A stretch of DNA of 34,003 bases. It comes from CAZSLO01 sp964608025 (lineage in GTDB: Bacteria; Chloroflexota; Dehalococcoidia; Lucifugimonadales; CAJWER01). Positions within the stretch are counted from its first letter, which is position 1; the number at the start of each line of letters is the position of its first letter. Under the pieces are notes generated by a model that was not told where the DNA came from, ran no database searches, and saw only the letters and a program-made list of their open reading frames with translations. Made by a program: the position numbers and the translations under genes. Positions 17,273 through 26,232 of the stretch are shown piece after piece. The DNA is taken from contig CAZSLO010000015.1 in the NCBI GenBank assembly GCA_964608025.1, positions 1 to 34,003 on the forward strand, read 5' to 3'.

Positions 17273-17490
17273 GAATGGCAATTCTCCCATAGATATTAAA
17301 ATCAACCTCTCATCTACCAGTCAACTATGTTTAATCTGGGAGATATACTCGTTTTAACCATCCGGATGTCTATTAGGGCGAGCTCTGAGTCGCATAAACG
17401 AACCACCCACTATTTCCATGTCTACAGGAAATATGATGTTCAATATTTCTTCTTATGTAAATAGCGATTCTACAAAGATCCAATAGCTCA

Positions 17491-17985
17491 TCATTCAAGT
17501 TCGATATCTCCACTTTTACCACCAGTTTTCCGAACAAGCTTGATCCCATCGATCATGGCTCGACGATCAATCGCCTTTACCATGTCGTAAATCGCAAGTG
17601 CGGCGACACTTACCGCGGGCAGGGCTTCCATCTCAACACCTGTCTTTGACTGGGTTTCAACAATCGTCTCAATTTCAACCAAAGAGCGTTCTTCATCCAG
17701 TCGAAATTTGATCTCAACTTTATCAAGTGGCAGGGGATGGCAAAGCGGTATAAGTTGAGAAGTGCTCTTGGCTCCCATAATACCGGCAATTCGTGCGACA
17801 CCCAATACATCGCCTTTTTCTATTGCATTTTCCCTAACAGTCTTTAATGTTGCAGCCTGCATAACTACAGATCCTTTCGCAACGGCTGTGCGCCGAGTCA
17901 CAGACTTGGCACCAACATTTACCATAGCTGCTTTGCCACTATCGTCGATATGAGTCATACCAGCACTAATATCGTGATTTGCCAA
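17491..17985 (-). CDS. moaC: Cyclic pyranopterin monophosphate synthase
   Basis: The second step of molybdenum cofactor synthesis, forming cyclic pyranopterin monophosphate from the MoaA product. 164 residues, normal for the family. Conserved blocks are MTHID (10-14), MVNVGAKSVTRRTAVAKG, QLIPLCHPLPL (with the CHP motif) and KTGVEMEALPAVSVAALAIYDM. The start is TTG at 17983-17985 (MANHDISAG), with a strong GGAGG nine bases upstream and no in-frame ATG beside it. MoaA is encoded about 1.1 kb away on the same strand, separated by a plus-strand lipoprotein gene; moaB, moaD and moaE are not seen. Confidence 0.95.
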   Translation of the reverse strand: MANHDISAGMTHIDDSGKAAMVNVGAKSVTRRTAVAKGSVVMQAATLKTVRENAIEKGDVLGVARIAGIMGAKSTSQLIPLCHPLPLDKVEIKFRLDEERSLVEIETIVETQSKTGVEMEALPAVSVAALAIYDMVKAIDRRAMIDGIKLVRKTGGKSGDIELE

Positions 17986-18130
17986 TCTATATGCCTCCTA
18001 GTCCAAAATTGTTCCTGTACGCGCCACAGCTGTTTATCTCGATCATAAAAGGACCTCTGGTCCCTACACTAGGTAAGATATTATTGTAAAAGATAATGAT
18101 CCGTTTGGCCCTGTACATGAGGTGATAAAC

Positions 18131-19087
18131 ATGCCGTGTTATCATCCCAAAATGAGGCAATACCTTAAACTTCGACTTAAACCCCACGTATTTACCGCTA
18201 TACTGACATTGGCAACCCTGATTGCCATCTCTTGCAGGGATTCATCAATACAAAGCACTAGTGCCGTCTTAATTTCGCCTACGCCAGTTCCACCACCAGC
18301 AATATCAACGGCACAGTCCTTTCCAACTGCAAAACCAACAGTAGCGCCAAGTCCAACCCCACTTCCTACCGCAACTTTGACACCGATTCCGACCCCTTTT
18401 CCCATTCCAGCTATCTCGCCTCTAGAAATTCTCAATGATTCCATTCCTCTGATGGCAGCTCTTCGATCTTTCCATTTTGAGACCGAGATTGTGCTTTCTA
18501 TAGAGTCCGAGGAATCCAACATAGAGCTTCCTATCATTCTATCCGGTGATTACAAATCTCCAAACCTATTCAACGCAATTATGTCTATAAATCTGATATT
18601 TATGACTGTGGAAACAGAGATTGTAAATATTGGGGATAAGACATATGTGAAGGACCCCATAACCGGATTATGGCGAGTAGAAACAAGTATAGAGACAGGG
18701 TTCGTAAATCCTAGCGACTTTATAAATCTCAAGATTTCGGATCTTAGAAACCTGATATTTACCGGAACTGAGTCACTCGATGGAGTAGACTCTTATTTAG
18801 TTAAGGGAAACACCACACAAAATGCATTTGGCCTAGGAAGTGACAATTTCGATGTAGCTTTCTGGATAGACGTAGACAACAGCCTAATTGGCAAGATACA
18901 GATTGAAGGTGACATACGCCTAACCAAAAACGGACCTCTTGGGGTCATCGGCATGGAGGGTAACGCTGAGTTGATGCTCGTGATGGAACTATCTGATTAC
19001 AACAAGACGGTAACGATCACAACACCCACGCTCCCAACTTCAACTCCCGCCGTAGCACATACTCCCAAACCTATATCAAGAAATTAG
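18131..19087 (+). CDS. LppX/LprG-like lipoprotein with Pro/Thr-rich linker
   Basis: A 318-residue exported protein. I chose the ATG at 18131, six bases after GAGGTG; a GTG at 18122 overlaps that site. A signal segment (about 18-34) ends in the lipobox AISC (C35). Residues about 48-95 are a low-complexity Pro/Thr/Ser linker (for example PTPLPTATLTPIPTPFP). The following domain of about 190 residues has beta-rich segments such as GDKTYVKDPITGLWRVE and SYLVKGN. These resemble the LppX/LprA/LprG fold, which carries lipids across the cell envelope of actinobacteria. A second short Pro/Thr stretch closes the C-terminus. The assignment rests on pattern, not on catalytic residues. Confidence 0.65.
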   Translation: MPCYHPKMRQYLKLRLKPHVFTAILTLATLIAISCRDSSIQSTSAVLISPTPVPPPAISTAQSFPTAKPTVAPSPTPLPTATLTPIPTPFPIPAISPLEILNDSIPLMAALRSFHFETEIVLSIESEESNIELPIILSGDYKSPNLFNAIMSINLIFMTVETEIVNIGDKTYVKDPITGLWRVETSIETGFVNPSDFINLKISDLRNLIFTGTESLDGVDSYLVKGNTTQNAFGLGSDNFDVAFWIDVDNSLIGKIQIEGDIRLTKNGPLGVIGMEGNAELMLVMELSDYNKTVTITTPTLPTSTPAVAHTPKPISRN

Positions 19088-19133
19088 GATTTTTCCGATT
19101 TAACAAGATCCTACTTTAGAAAATAATACGGCC

Positions 19134-20144
19134 CTAGCCGCCGATGTGATACATCTCGACTTTCTCGCGACTGACCGTCATTGAAGTCCTTATCTCAGAA
19201 TAGCGATCTTTCCTTATATGCCATACCCCTGTAATCAAACTTTCAAGTTCATGATCGGTAACACCATCTCTCATCGGGCCTCTTATATCTGTCCCGCTCC
19301 CACCAAACAAACAGGTATAGATCGATCCCTCGGGTGACAGTCTTAGTCGAGTACAGTCCCCACAAAAAGGTCTAGTCACAGAGGCTATAACACCCATCTC
19401 ACCTACACCATCGACATACCTGTATCGCTCTGCCACCTCTCCTCTATAACTGCTGACTACCGGTTCCAGTGGCAATTGGTCATTAATCTTGGAAACAATC
19501 TCAGATGCTGGTACAACCTGATCCATTTCCCAACCATTACGGTTACCTACATCCATGTACTCAATGAAGCGGATGATGTGGCCATGGTCTCTCGCATATT
19601 TCGCGAGATCAACTATAGAAGCTTCGTTTACTCCTCGCTGAATCACGGCGTTAATTTTGATCGGGTTTAGATTTGCGTTAATCGCTGCTTCAATTCCCTG
19701 CAGGACTTTATCAGTGCTAAAACCACGACCATTCATACTCCTAAATATTTCGTCATTGAGGCTATCTAAACTAATAGTGACACGATCAAGACCAGCATCC
19801 TTGAGAATTTGTGCCTTGGCCGGAAGTAAGTATCCATTGGTGGTCATCGTCAAATCATCTAATCCTTCGATCTTCGAGAGGCTAGCTACTAGGACCTCAA
19901 TTCCATTACGGATTAGTGGTTCCCCACCGGTTATACGAATTTTACGAACACCTAGTCCGACGAATATTCTGGCTAGTCGCTCAATCTCTTCGAAGGTAAG
20001 CAACTCTATTTTTGGCAGAAATTCATACCGCTCTCCAAAGATCTCCGCAGGCATACAGTATGGGCACCGAAAGTTACATCGATCCGTGACCGATATGCGA
20101 AGATCTCGTAGAGGTCTATCATATGTATCTCTAGTCGCGTTCAA
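19134..20144 (-). CDS. moaA: GTP 3',8-cyclase (radical SAM)
   Basis: The first step of molybdenum cofactor synthesis. 336 residues. The radical-SAM cluster motif is CNFRCPYC with C23, C27 and C30. The second [4Fe-4S] cluster that binds GTP has C261 and C264 in FCGDC and C278 in YTCLF. ITGGEPLIR and TISLDSL are typical, and the C-terminus ends in the functional GG (HIGG). The start is TTG at 20142-20144, two bases after the rdgB stop, so translation is probably coupled to rdgB. Confidence 0.96.
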   Translation of the reverse strand: MNATRDTYDRPLRDLRISVTDRCNFRCPYCMPAEIFGERYEFLPKIELLTFEEIERLARIFVGLGVRKIRITGGEPLIRNGIEVLVASLSKIEGLDDLTMTTNGYLLPAKAQILKDAGLDRVTISLDSLNDEIFRSMNGRGFSTDKVLQGIEAAINANLNPIKINAVIQRGVNEASIVDLAKYARDHGHIIRFIEYMDVGNRNGWEMDQVVPASEIVSKINDQLPLEPVVSSYRGEVAERYRYVDGVGEMGVIASVTRPFCGDCTRLRLSPEGSIYTCLFGGSGTDIRGPMRDGVTDHELESLITGVWHIRKDRYSEIRTSMTVSREKVEMYHIGG

Positions 20145-20146
20145 AG

Positions 20147-20758
20147 CTACTCAGCCATCCTCATATTTAAATATTCACAAACCTTCTGACTGGCTATGCT
20201 CCGATGGCTATACCTATTCTTCTCATCAGGAGATAGTTCAGCCATGGTTTTGTCTAATTCCGTAGACAAGAATACAGGGTCATAGCCGAAGCCGCCATTT
20301 CCACGTGGTGATCTTACTATTCTACCTTCACATGTACCCTCATAGATCTCTGGGTCCGATCCTGGACTGACAACCGCGATAACGCAACGAAATCTAGCAG
20401 TTAATTTATTGTCAGGAATTTTTGATAATTTTCTAATAAGAAGATCAATCCTATCGGCATCACTAGCATCATTACCTGCGTATCTCGCCGATCTGATGCC
20501 AGGTTCTCCATCAAGAGCATCGACTTCGAGACCCGAATCATCTGCCAGCGTAAGTAACCCGCTCAACCGGGCATACTCGGTCGCTTTAATAATCGCGTTT
20601 TCTTCGAAGCTCTGGCCTGTTTCAGGTACCTCTTCATTGATGCCTGCGTCATCAAGGGAGATGCATTCATAAGGAGTACCAGCCAGTAAAATACGAAGTT
20701 CTCTCAGTTTGCCAGGATTTCTAGTGGCGATTAATAGCATGCGAGTTTTTTTTGTCAC
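20147..20758 (-). CDS. rdgB: Inosine/xanthosine triphosphate pyrophosphatase (HAM1 family)
   Basis: Removes non-canonical dITP/ITP and XTP from the nucleotide pool. 203 residues from a GTG at 20756-20758; an ATG six codons later (MLLIATRNPGK) is an alternative. GGAG lies 11 bases before the GTG. The family motifs are all present: ATRNPGKLREL, GQSFEENAIIKA, LADDSGLEVDALDGEPGIRSARYAG and GNGGFGYDPVF, then SHRSIA. It heads a two-gene unit with moaA. Confidence 0.95.
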   Translation of the reverse strand: MTKKTRMLLIATRNPGKLRELRILLAGTPYECISLDDAGINEEVPETGQSFEENAIIKATEYARLSGLLTLADDSGLEVDALDGEPGIRSARYAGNDASDADRIDLLIRKLSKIPDNKLTARFRCVIAVVSPGSDPEIYEGTCEGRIVRSPRGNGGFGYDPVFLSTELDKTMAELSPDEKNRYSHRSIASQKVCEYLNMRMAE

Positions 20759-20986
20759 TGGTAATCAAACTCCAGTATTATCAATATATATATTCAGATA
20801 GTCCGACTTGGAGATGTCAAGCCCTTAGTACACTAGGCATGGGCCAATTCTATACTTGCTAAGACTATCCCTGTTTATTCAATAGTGGATCACACCAAAC
20901 ATCTATTGATATGGCCGCGAGTGGTACATAGAATGAAGCGTGACAACAAAATCAGTCTTGTAAAAATCTCTGGGTAGGAGAATATG

Positions 20987-22828
20987 ATGGCTAACGTTGA
21001 ACTGTGGCGGGAATTGGGGAAGCAGCTTCGAGTGGACTCGGTCAGATCTAGTGATAAGGCTGGATCCGGCCATCCAACCTCCTCAATGTCAGCAGCCGAC
21101 CTGATGTCAGTTCTCATTTCCAGTTATCTCCAATACGACTTCAAGAATCCCGATAATCCTAACAATGACCATCTCGTATTTTCCAAAGGACATGCATCCC
21201 CGCTACTTTACGCAATGTTCAAGGCCGCCCAAGCCATTTCCGACGAAGAGATGCTCAACTTCCGTAAATTTGGTAGCCGGTTACAAGGACATCCAACACC
21301 GGAAATTGACTGGGTCGATGTGGCAACAGGATCACTCGGACAAGGACTACCTATTGCGGTTGGGACCGCCCTAGCTGGCAAATACTTGGACCGTTTACCA
21401 TATCGAATCTGGGTTCTTTGTGGTGACAGCGAGATGGCCGAAGGATCTATGTGGGAGGCTTTTGAATACGCTTCTGCGGCTAATCTAGACAATCTCACCG
21501 CCATTATTGATGTTAACCGCCTTGGCCAGCGAGGAGAAACCAGACACGGCTGGAATCTAAAAAAATACTCGGAGAGGTGCAAGGCATTCGGATGGCACAC
21601 AATAGAAATCGACGGCCATGACTTCTCACAGATTGACGCAGCGTTCGAAGAAACATTACGGACTACCGGACAACCTTCAGTAATAATCGCCAAGACAGTC
21701 AAAGGTAGTGGTATTAAGTCAATTGAGGACAAAGATGGATTTCATGGGAAGGCTCTTGATAACGCTGATGCAGCTATCAAGGAACTTGGCGGAATACGCA
21801 ACATAAAGATAAACGTGAAACCTCCTCCTAAAAACAACATCCCTCATGTGTTTGACACCAAGCCTTCTGAACTCCCCCAATACGATGTGGGTGATAAGAT
21901 TCCTACTAGGAGGGCATACGGGGATGCCTTGGTATCTTTGGGAACTGCTAGGAGTGATGTAGTGGCTCTCGACGGTGAAGTGAGCAATTCTACATACGCT
22001 GAAGATTTCGCCGGTGCCCACCCCGACCGGTTCTTTGAAACTTACATCGCGGAACAACAGTTGGTTGCAGCAGCTATAGGGGTACAAGTCCGGAATTGGA
22101 AGCCGTTTGCATCCACTTTCGCTGCATTTTTCGCAAGAGCGTACGACTTCACCAGAATGGCTGCAGTAAGTCAGGCCAATATCAAGCTCGCAGGTTCGCA
22201 CGCTGGCGTATCAATCGGACCTGATGGCCCATCCCAGATGGGACTAGAAGATATAGCTAGCCTAAGAGCAGTCCACAATAGTACTGTTCTATATCCATCG
22301 GATGCCAACCAAACAACCGCACTGATGAGCCAAATGGTAGATAGGGAAGGTATTGTGTACCTCAGGACGACACGAGAAGCAACTCCCGTCCTTTACAACC
22401 CTGGAGATTGTTTCCCAATAGGTGGAAGCAAGATAGTAAAGTCCTCTGGATCAGATGATGTTACGCTAGTGGGAGCTGGTATTACCTTGCATGAGGCAAT
22501 CCGCGCCGCCGAAACCCTAGAAGCTGAAGGAATTTCTGCCCGTGTGATCGATCTATATTCGATTAAACCTATAGATGCCAAGACACTTCAGGCTGCAGCG
22601 AGAGATACCGGTTGTATTGTTACTGTGGAAGACCACTGGCCAGAAGGCGGTCTGGGTGAGGCGGTCCTTAGCGTCTTTGCTGATAACAAACCGGGGCCAA
22701 TGATAAAAATACTGGCCGTCCAAAATATGCCTACTTCAGGATCACCGGCAGAATTGATGTCAGCTGCAGAAATCGACGCTCAGTGTATTTCTACAGCCGC
22801 ACGTGACCTAGTGTCATTAAAAGATTAA
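20987..22828 (+). CDS. tkt: Transketolase, short animal-type
   Basis: Thiamine-diphosphate enzyme of the pentose phosphate pathway, 613 residues in one chain against about 660 for the E. coli type. The diphosphate site is GDSEMAEGSMWEAFEYA (usual GDG is GDS here), followed by NRLGQRGE, RCKAFGWHTIEIDGHD and IIAKTVKGSGI, which read like vertebrate TKT. The pyrimidine domain starts near residue 310, with catalytic Glu in YIAEQQLVAAAIG and SHAGVSIGPDGPSQMGLEDIA; the C-terminal domain begins near 490. GGAG lies six bases before the ATG at 20987; an ATG at 20984 is also possible. Its stop overlaps the convergent metallopeptidase stop by four bases. Confidence 0.93.
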   Translation: MANVELWRELGKQLRVDSVRSSDKAGSGHPTSSMSAADLMSVLISSYLQYDFKNPDNPNNDHLVFSKGHASPLLYAMFKAAQAISDEEMLNFRKFGSRLQGHPTPEIDWVDVATGSLGQGLPIAVGTALAGKYLDRLPYRIWVLCGDSEMAEGSMWEAFEYASAANLDNLTAIIDVNRLGQRGETRHGWNLKKYSERCKAFGWHTIEIDGHDFSQIDAAFEETLRTTGQPSVIIAKTVKGSGIKSIEDKDGFHGKALDNADAAIKELGGIRNIKINVKPPPKNNIPHVFDTKPSELPQYDVGDKIPTRRAYGDALVSLGTARSDVVALDGEVSNSTYAEDFAGAHPDRFFETYIAEQQLVAAAIGVQVRNWKPFASTFAAFFARAYDFTRMAAVSQANIKLAGSHAGVSIGPDGPSQMGLEDIASLRAVHNSTVLYPSDANQTTALMSQMVDREGIVYLRTTREATPVLYNPGDCFPIGGSKIVKSSGSDDVTLVGAGITLHEAIRAAETLEAEGISARVIDLYSIKPIDAKTLQAAARDTGCIVTVEDHWPEGGLGEAVLSVFADNKPGPMIKILAVQNMPTSGSPAELMSAAEIDAQCISTAARDLVSLKD

Positions 22829-24318
22829 TTAGCCACAGTGAATTCACCAAGCAGGATATCAAGTACTCTATCGCTCGGAGTGAAAATAGTTAGCGTTCTG
22901 TCTCCATCGATCCGGGTAAAAATACTCCCGGCACCTTCAAGCACCAGCTTGTGAGCAATCACAGGTCCATCCTGAAGCCCCCATTTGATTCCCGTTATAC
23001 CCTCGGATAAATTGCTGAATGCCTGGTAAAACTCTACGGCATCTTCAGTGCTATCCCAAGCAATATACATTATTAAGACTACTTGTCCATCCGGCCCAGT
23101 GAGCAATACATATGAGTCACCCCCCCAACCTGCCGCTGCCTGATGTGCTACTTCGGGAGATCCTCCCAGTTCCAAGTACGACTGAATAAACAATTCCCCC
23201 ATCGTGTTCTGTGTAACAAGATCCCAGCCATCACCCAATTTAGCTACGAAATCGGGAAGAATCAAAGTAACAGGCTGATCCCTAGCTATATATTTCTCAG
23301 GATGCAAAATCTGTTCTGTTGATTGAGGTATATACCCATAAGCCTGATCTATCCCAGGCCATCCAGCCTGTTGGAAAAGAGCCATCGCGAAATCCAAGCC
23401 TTCTCTGTAAGGGAACACATATTCCCGCTGCAAGATGTATGGAGAGGCTCTAAATGCCTTGCCGAGAGCCTCAGTTGGGCTTCCTTGTGATTCAACTTGT
23501 TCTTCCTGAGTCATGTGCTGGAATGTATATGCGATTTCGGAAAGTCTTGCATCACCCTCAACTAGGGCCCGGAACGCCAAAGATGCATCCGAGTTATCCT
23601 CGATAGCATCAAAAGTAGCCCCCAAATCAAAATGTTGCTGCTGAAGTGAATGTACAAATTCGTGGACATAGGTCCGCTCTATTTCTGGACCAAACTGGTC
23701 TTTCGAATCTACCACAATATAAAGCTTCTGTTCTTCAGATCTGTACAATCCAAGAATTCCCTCGGAATATAGATTGAAAATAATGTCATATAGGTTTGCG
23801 GCAGGTGGAAGGATCCAGAGGGACTTGTAGAGTTGTTCGTCGGCCTCGATTTTTTCCTTATCCTCCTCCAACAAATCAATTATCAGGTTCCTCATTTCAT
23901 ACCTAGTCAAAAACTCTCTCTCTACCTTCTCTTCACTAGAAAGTCCTCTAATCACATTGACTCTAAGTTCGACAGCGGCCATTGACCTTGTTGTCGGGTC
24001 ACCAGACAAGGGTGTTGGAGTACCGAGTTGTAATACCGGAGTAGGCAAAATTACTTGGGCTGGCTGGAACGTAGGCGTAGGTTCTGGAATAGACGTAGGT
24101 GATGGAACCGAAGTTTGAGTCGGTGTAGGTGATGGGCTGACCTCAATTTCAGCAGCAGGACTGGGTGACTCTGCGACTAGAATTGAATCAAATGTATCTA
24201 CATCAGATGACGGCTGCCCACAAGCTATTAATATCAAAATTAACATCGAGAACTGAATCACTACCAACTGGCTTACACTAGTTGGTGACAAACAGTGTAT
24301 TTTACCCAAGCTATTCAT
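22825..24318 (-). CDS. HExxH zinc-metallopeptidase-like lipoprotein
   Basis: A 497-residue exported protein from the ATG at 24316-24318, with AAGGAA six bases upstream; a longer frame adds 24 residues with no site. A signal anchor ends in the lipobox LIAC (C33). Residues about 50-110 are a Pro/Thr/Ser linker. The putative active site is YVHEFVHSLQQQHFD, with H219, E220 and H223, and a downstream EGDA (E254) may be the third zinc ligand, giving a gluzincin-like layout. The rest is an alpha-rich domain with aromatic residues, then GWGGDSYVLLTGPDGQ. I do not know the exact family; the HExxH, glutamate and lipobox are what can be seen. The substrate is unknown. Confidence 0.7.
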   Translation of the reverse strand: MNSLGKIHCLSPTSVSQLVVIQFSMLILILIACGQPSSDVDTFDSILVAESPSPAAEIEVSPSPTPTQTSVPSPTSIPEPTPTFQPAQVILPTPVLQLGTPTPLSGDPTTRSMAAVELRVNVIRGLSSEEKVEREFLTRYEMRNLIIDLLEEDKEKIEADEQLYKSLWILPPAANLYDIIFNLYSEGILGLYRSEEQKLYIVVDSKDQFGPEIERTYVHEFVHSLQQQHFDLGATFDAIEDNSDASLAFRALVEGDARLSEIAYTFQHMTQEEQVESQGSPTEALGKAFRASPYILQREYVFPYREGLDFAMALFQQAGWPGIDQAYGYIPQSTEQILHPEKYIARDQPVTLILPDFVAKLGDGWDLVTQNTMGELFIQSYLELGGSPEVAHQAAAGWGGDSYVLLTGPDGQVVLIMYIAWDSTEDAVEFYQAFSNLSEGITGIKWGLQDGPVIAHKLVLEGAGSIFTRIDGDRTLTIFTPSDRVLDILLGEFTVAN

Positions 24319-24597
24319 CCAAAGTTCCTTGGTTTCCCTAAGAGCTTCTCCCACTATATTCAATCCTATTTCTAGAACCAGTAGAGGCAAGGGAATTGAC
24401 TTAAGAAGAGTCAGGGATCTCCCTTAAGATCAAAGATACCATATAAAACTGGCATTGAAGGAGGGCGGACTCTTTTCCCATAATTGGTACTATACAATCT
24501 TTGAGATTTGTCCTCCGTTCCACCGACTGACAAGACATAAATAATTAAATCGATAAAATATACTTGCCCGAGAAAAGTGTCACTACAAGGAGATGCC

Positions 24598-26181
24598 ATG
24601 GCAACCACAAGGGATATACGCCGGATATTAATAAACGACGACGGTTCCTTCTTGAGTGATATGGAACCGGTGCTGACCGTCCGCGATCTTAAAGAACATA
24701 TGGTAGACACTTACAAGAATACCCCTGTAGATGCGCTACTTTGGTGTCTAGGTAAACGTGAAGTTTACCACTACGAAAGTCAAATCGGCGAAATACCAAC
24801 CGAAAGAAGAGATCAGGATCAGGATCAACGCTATGTGAAAGCTGCCCGTACTATGAGCAGCCTGATCGAGGAGAGCGGAGGGCCTTTAACTGCGATGGTA
24901 AAACTCTGTCAAAAGGATGGCTTAGATCTTTTTCCTTCATTGAGAATGAACAGCCATTATGCTGCCGATCCTAACGCGCCAGGATCGGGTGTTTTCCGTC
25001 GCGAACATCCCAATGTGTTAATTGGCAAACCGGGAGAGGAATTACCGAAAGGCAGCCTCGAATGGGGGGTAAGAACTGGGGTCGACTATGTCCACCCAGA
25101 GGTTCGGAGCCACATGGCAGCCATTATTTGCGAATTAATGGAGCGCTTTGCTATAAACGGCATCGAACTAGACTATATGCGACATCCCACATTCTTTCGG
25201 CCACAGGATGGATATGCCAACCGGCACCTCATGACCGATCTGCTTCGTTACGTTAAGAGACGTCGGGACGAAATTTCGGAAGCTCAAGAACGATCAATAG
25301 ATATTGCTGTGAGAGTTCCCCCCACACTCGAGGATTCGTTACGGCTTGGTTTAGATGTTCCACAGTGGATGTCCGAAAGACTCGTCGACATCGTTATAGC
25401 CGGCGGTGGTTTTATTCCCTTCGATACACCTATACGTGATTTCGTAGAGGCAGCTGGCACGTCAGGCTGCCTGATATACGGCTGCATCGAAAACTTAAGG
25501 CCTGCTGTTGAAGACGAGATTATCCGTGGCATAGCCAGTCATTTTTGGGCAGAAGGTGCTTCGGGTATATATCTTTTCAATTTCTTCGGCAAGTCGCATG
25601 AGTGGAAAAAGCGAGTCTTGGCAGAAATTGCTGACCCTGATGCACTAAGCAGACTTAGCAAAAAATTTCAGATTGATCAAACGAGATTTAGGCCTGGCGA
25701 ACACCGACACTGGTCTACGAGGGACCTACATGACTACGCGTTCCAAAATGCCGTTCCTGCTGTCCAGCTACCCGTTGTACTAGCAGAAACACATGCTTCA
25801 TCACAACCTTCCCTGAAACTAAATGTTGGCGATGACGTTGAATCTGCGAGTAAAAACAGCATGCTTTTGAAAGCTCTGCTGACTTTACAATTTGACAATA
25901 TGAAAGGTGAAGATGAACTAGAAGTAACTCTAAACGGGCAAGTATTGTCATCAGGATCGTGCAAGATTTCTTACGGTACTTGGAACCGATTGGAATGGAC
26001 TGGATTTCCAACCCGTCTCTCCGAAGTTTCCCATGAGGGAGGTACTATGGAATTCGAACTATCTTGCCCACCACTACAGAATGGATACAACGAAATACAG
26101 GTGCGATTGGTTCAGAGAACAGTAGGACTATCGGAATTGCTGGTGTTATCAACCGTGGAAATCTCGCTAGAGTATAACTGA
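24598..26181 (+). CDS. GH10-like (GHL10-type) TIM-barrel glycosidase-like protein
   Basis: A 527-residue protein with no signal peptide, so probably cytoplasmic. The ATG at 24598 has GGAG five bases upstream; an in-frame start at 24577 would include it. The N-terminal two thirds look like a TIM barrel: LFPSLRMNSHYA (about 111-122), VDYVHPEVRSHMAAIICELM and NGIELDYMRHPTFF (187-200), then a DIVIAGGGF strand and GIYLFNFFGKSHEWK. The DYVHPEVR...GIELDYMR pattern is typical of the poorly characterised GH10-like family. The acidic residues in IELDYMR are candidate catalytic or binding residues. The C-terminal 150 residues are beta-rich and may be a carbohydrate-binding or jelly-roll domain. The substrate is unknown. 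Confidence 0.65.
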   Translation: MATTRDIRRILINDDGSFLSDMEPVLTVRDLKEHMVDTYKNTPVDALLWCLGKREVYHYESQIGEIPTERRDQDQDQRYVKAARTMSSLIEESGGPLTAMVKLCQKDGLDLFPSLRMNSHYAADPNAPGSGVFRREHPNVLIGKPGEELPKGSLEWGVRTGVDYVHPEVRSHMAAIICELMERFAINGIELDYMRHPTFFRPQDGYANRHLMTDLLRYVKRRRDEISEAQERSIDIAVRVPPTLEDSLRLGLDVPQWMSERLVDIVIAGGGFIPFDTPIRDFVEAAGTSGCLIYGCIENLRPAVEDEIIRGIASHFWAEGASGIYLFNFFGKSHEWKKRVLAEIADPDALSRLSKKFQIDQTRFRPGEHRHWSTRDLHDYAFQNAVPAVQLPVVLAETHASSQPSLKLNVGDDVESASKNSMLLKALLTLQFDNMKGEDELEVTLNGQVLSSGSCKISYGTWNRLEWTGFPTRLSEVSHEGGTMEFELSCPPLQNGYNEIQVRLVQRTVGLSELLVLSTVEISLEYN

Positions 26182-26232
26182 GATGTTAAGGGGAATCTTT
26201 ATGCGTCCCTTTCATTAGAACATGTGCACTGG

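Noticed and set aside
26188..26213. AAGGG/CCCTT pairing between the GH-like gene and the CoA-transferase as a terminator
   Set aside because: Only five pairs with a 14-base or longer loop and a weak T-run.
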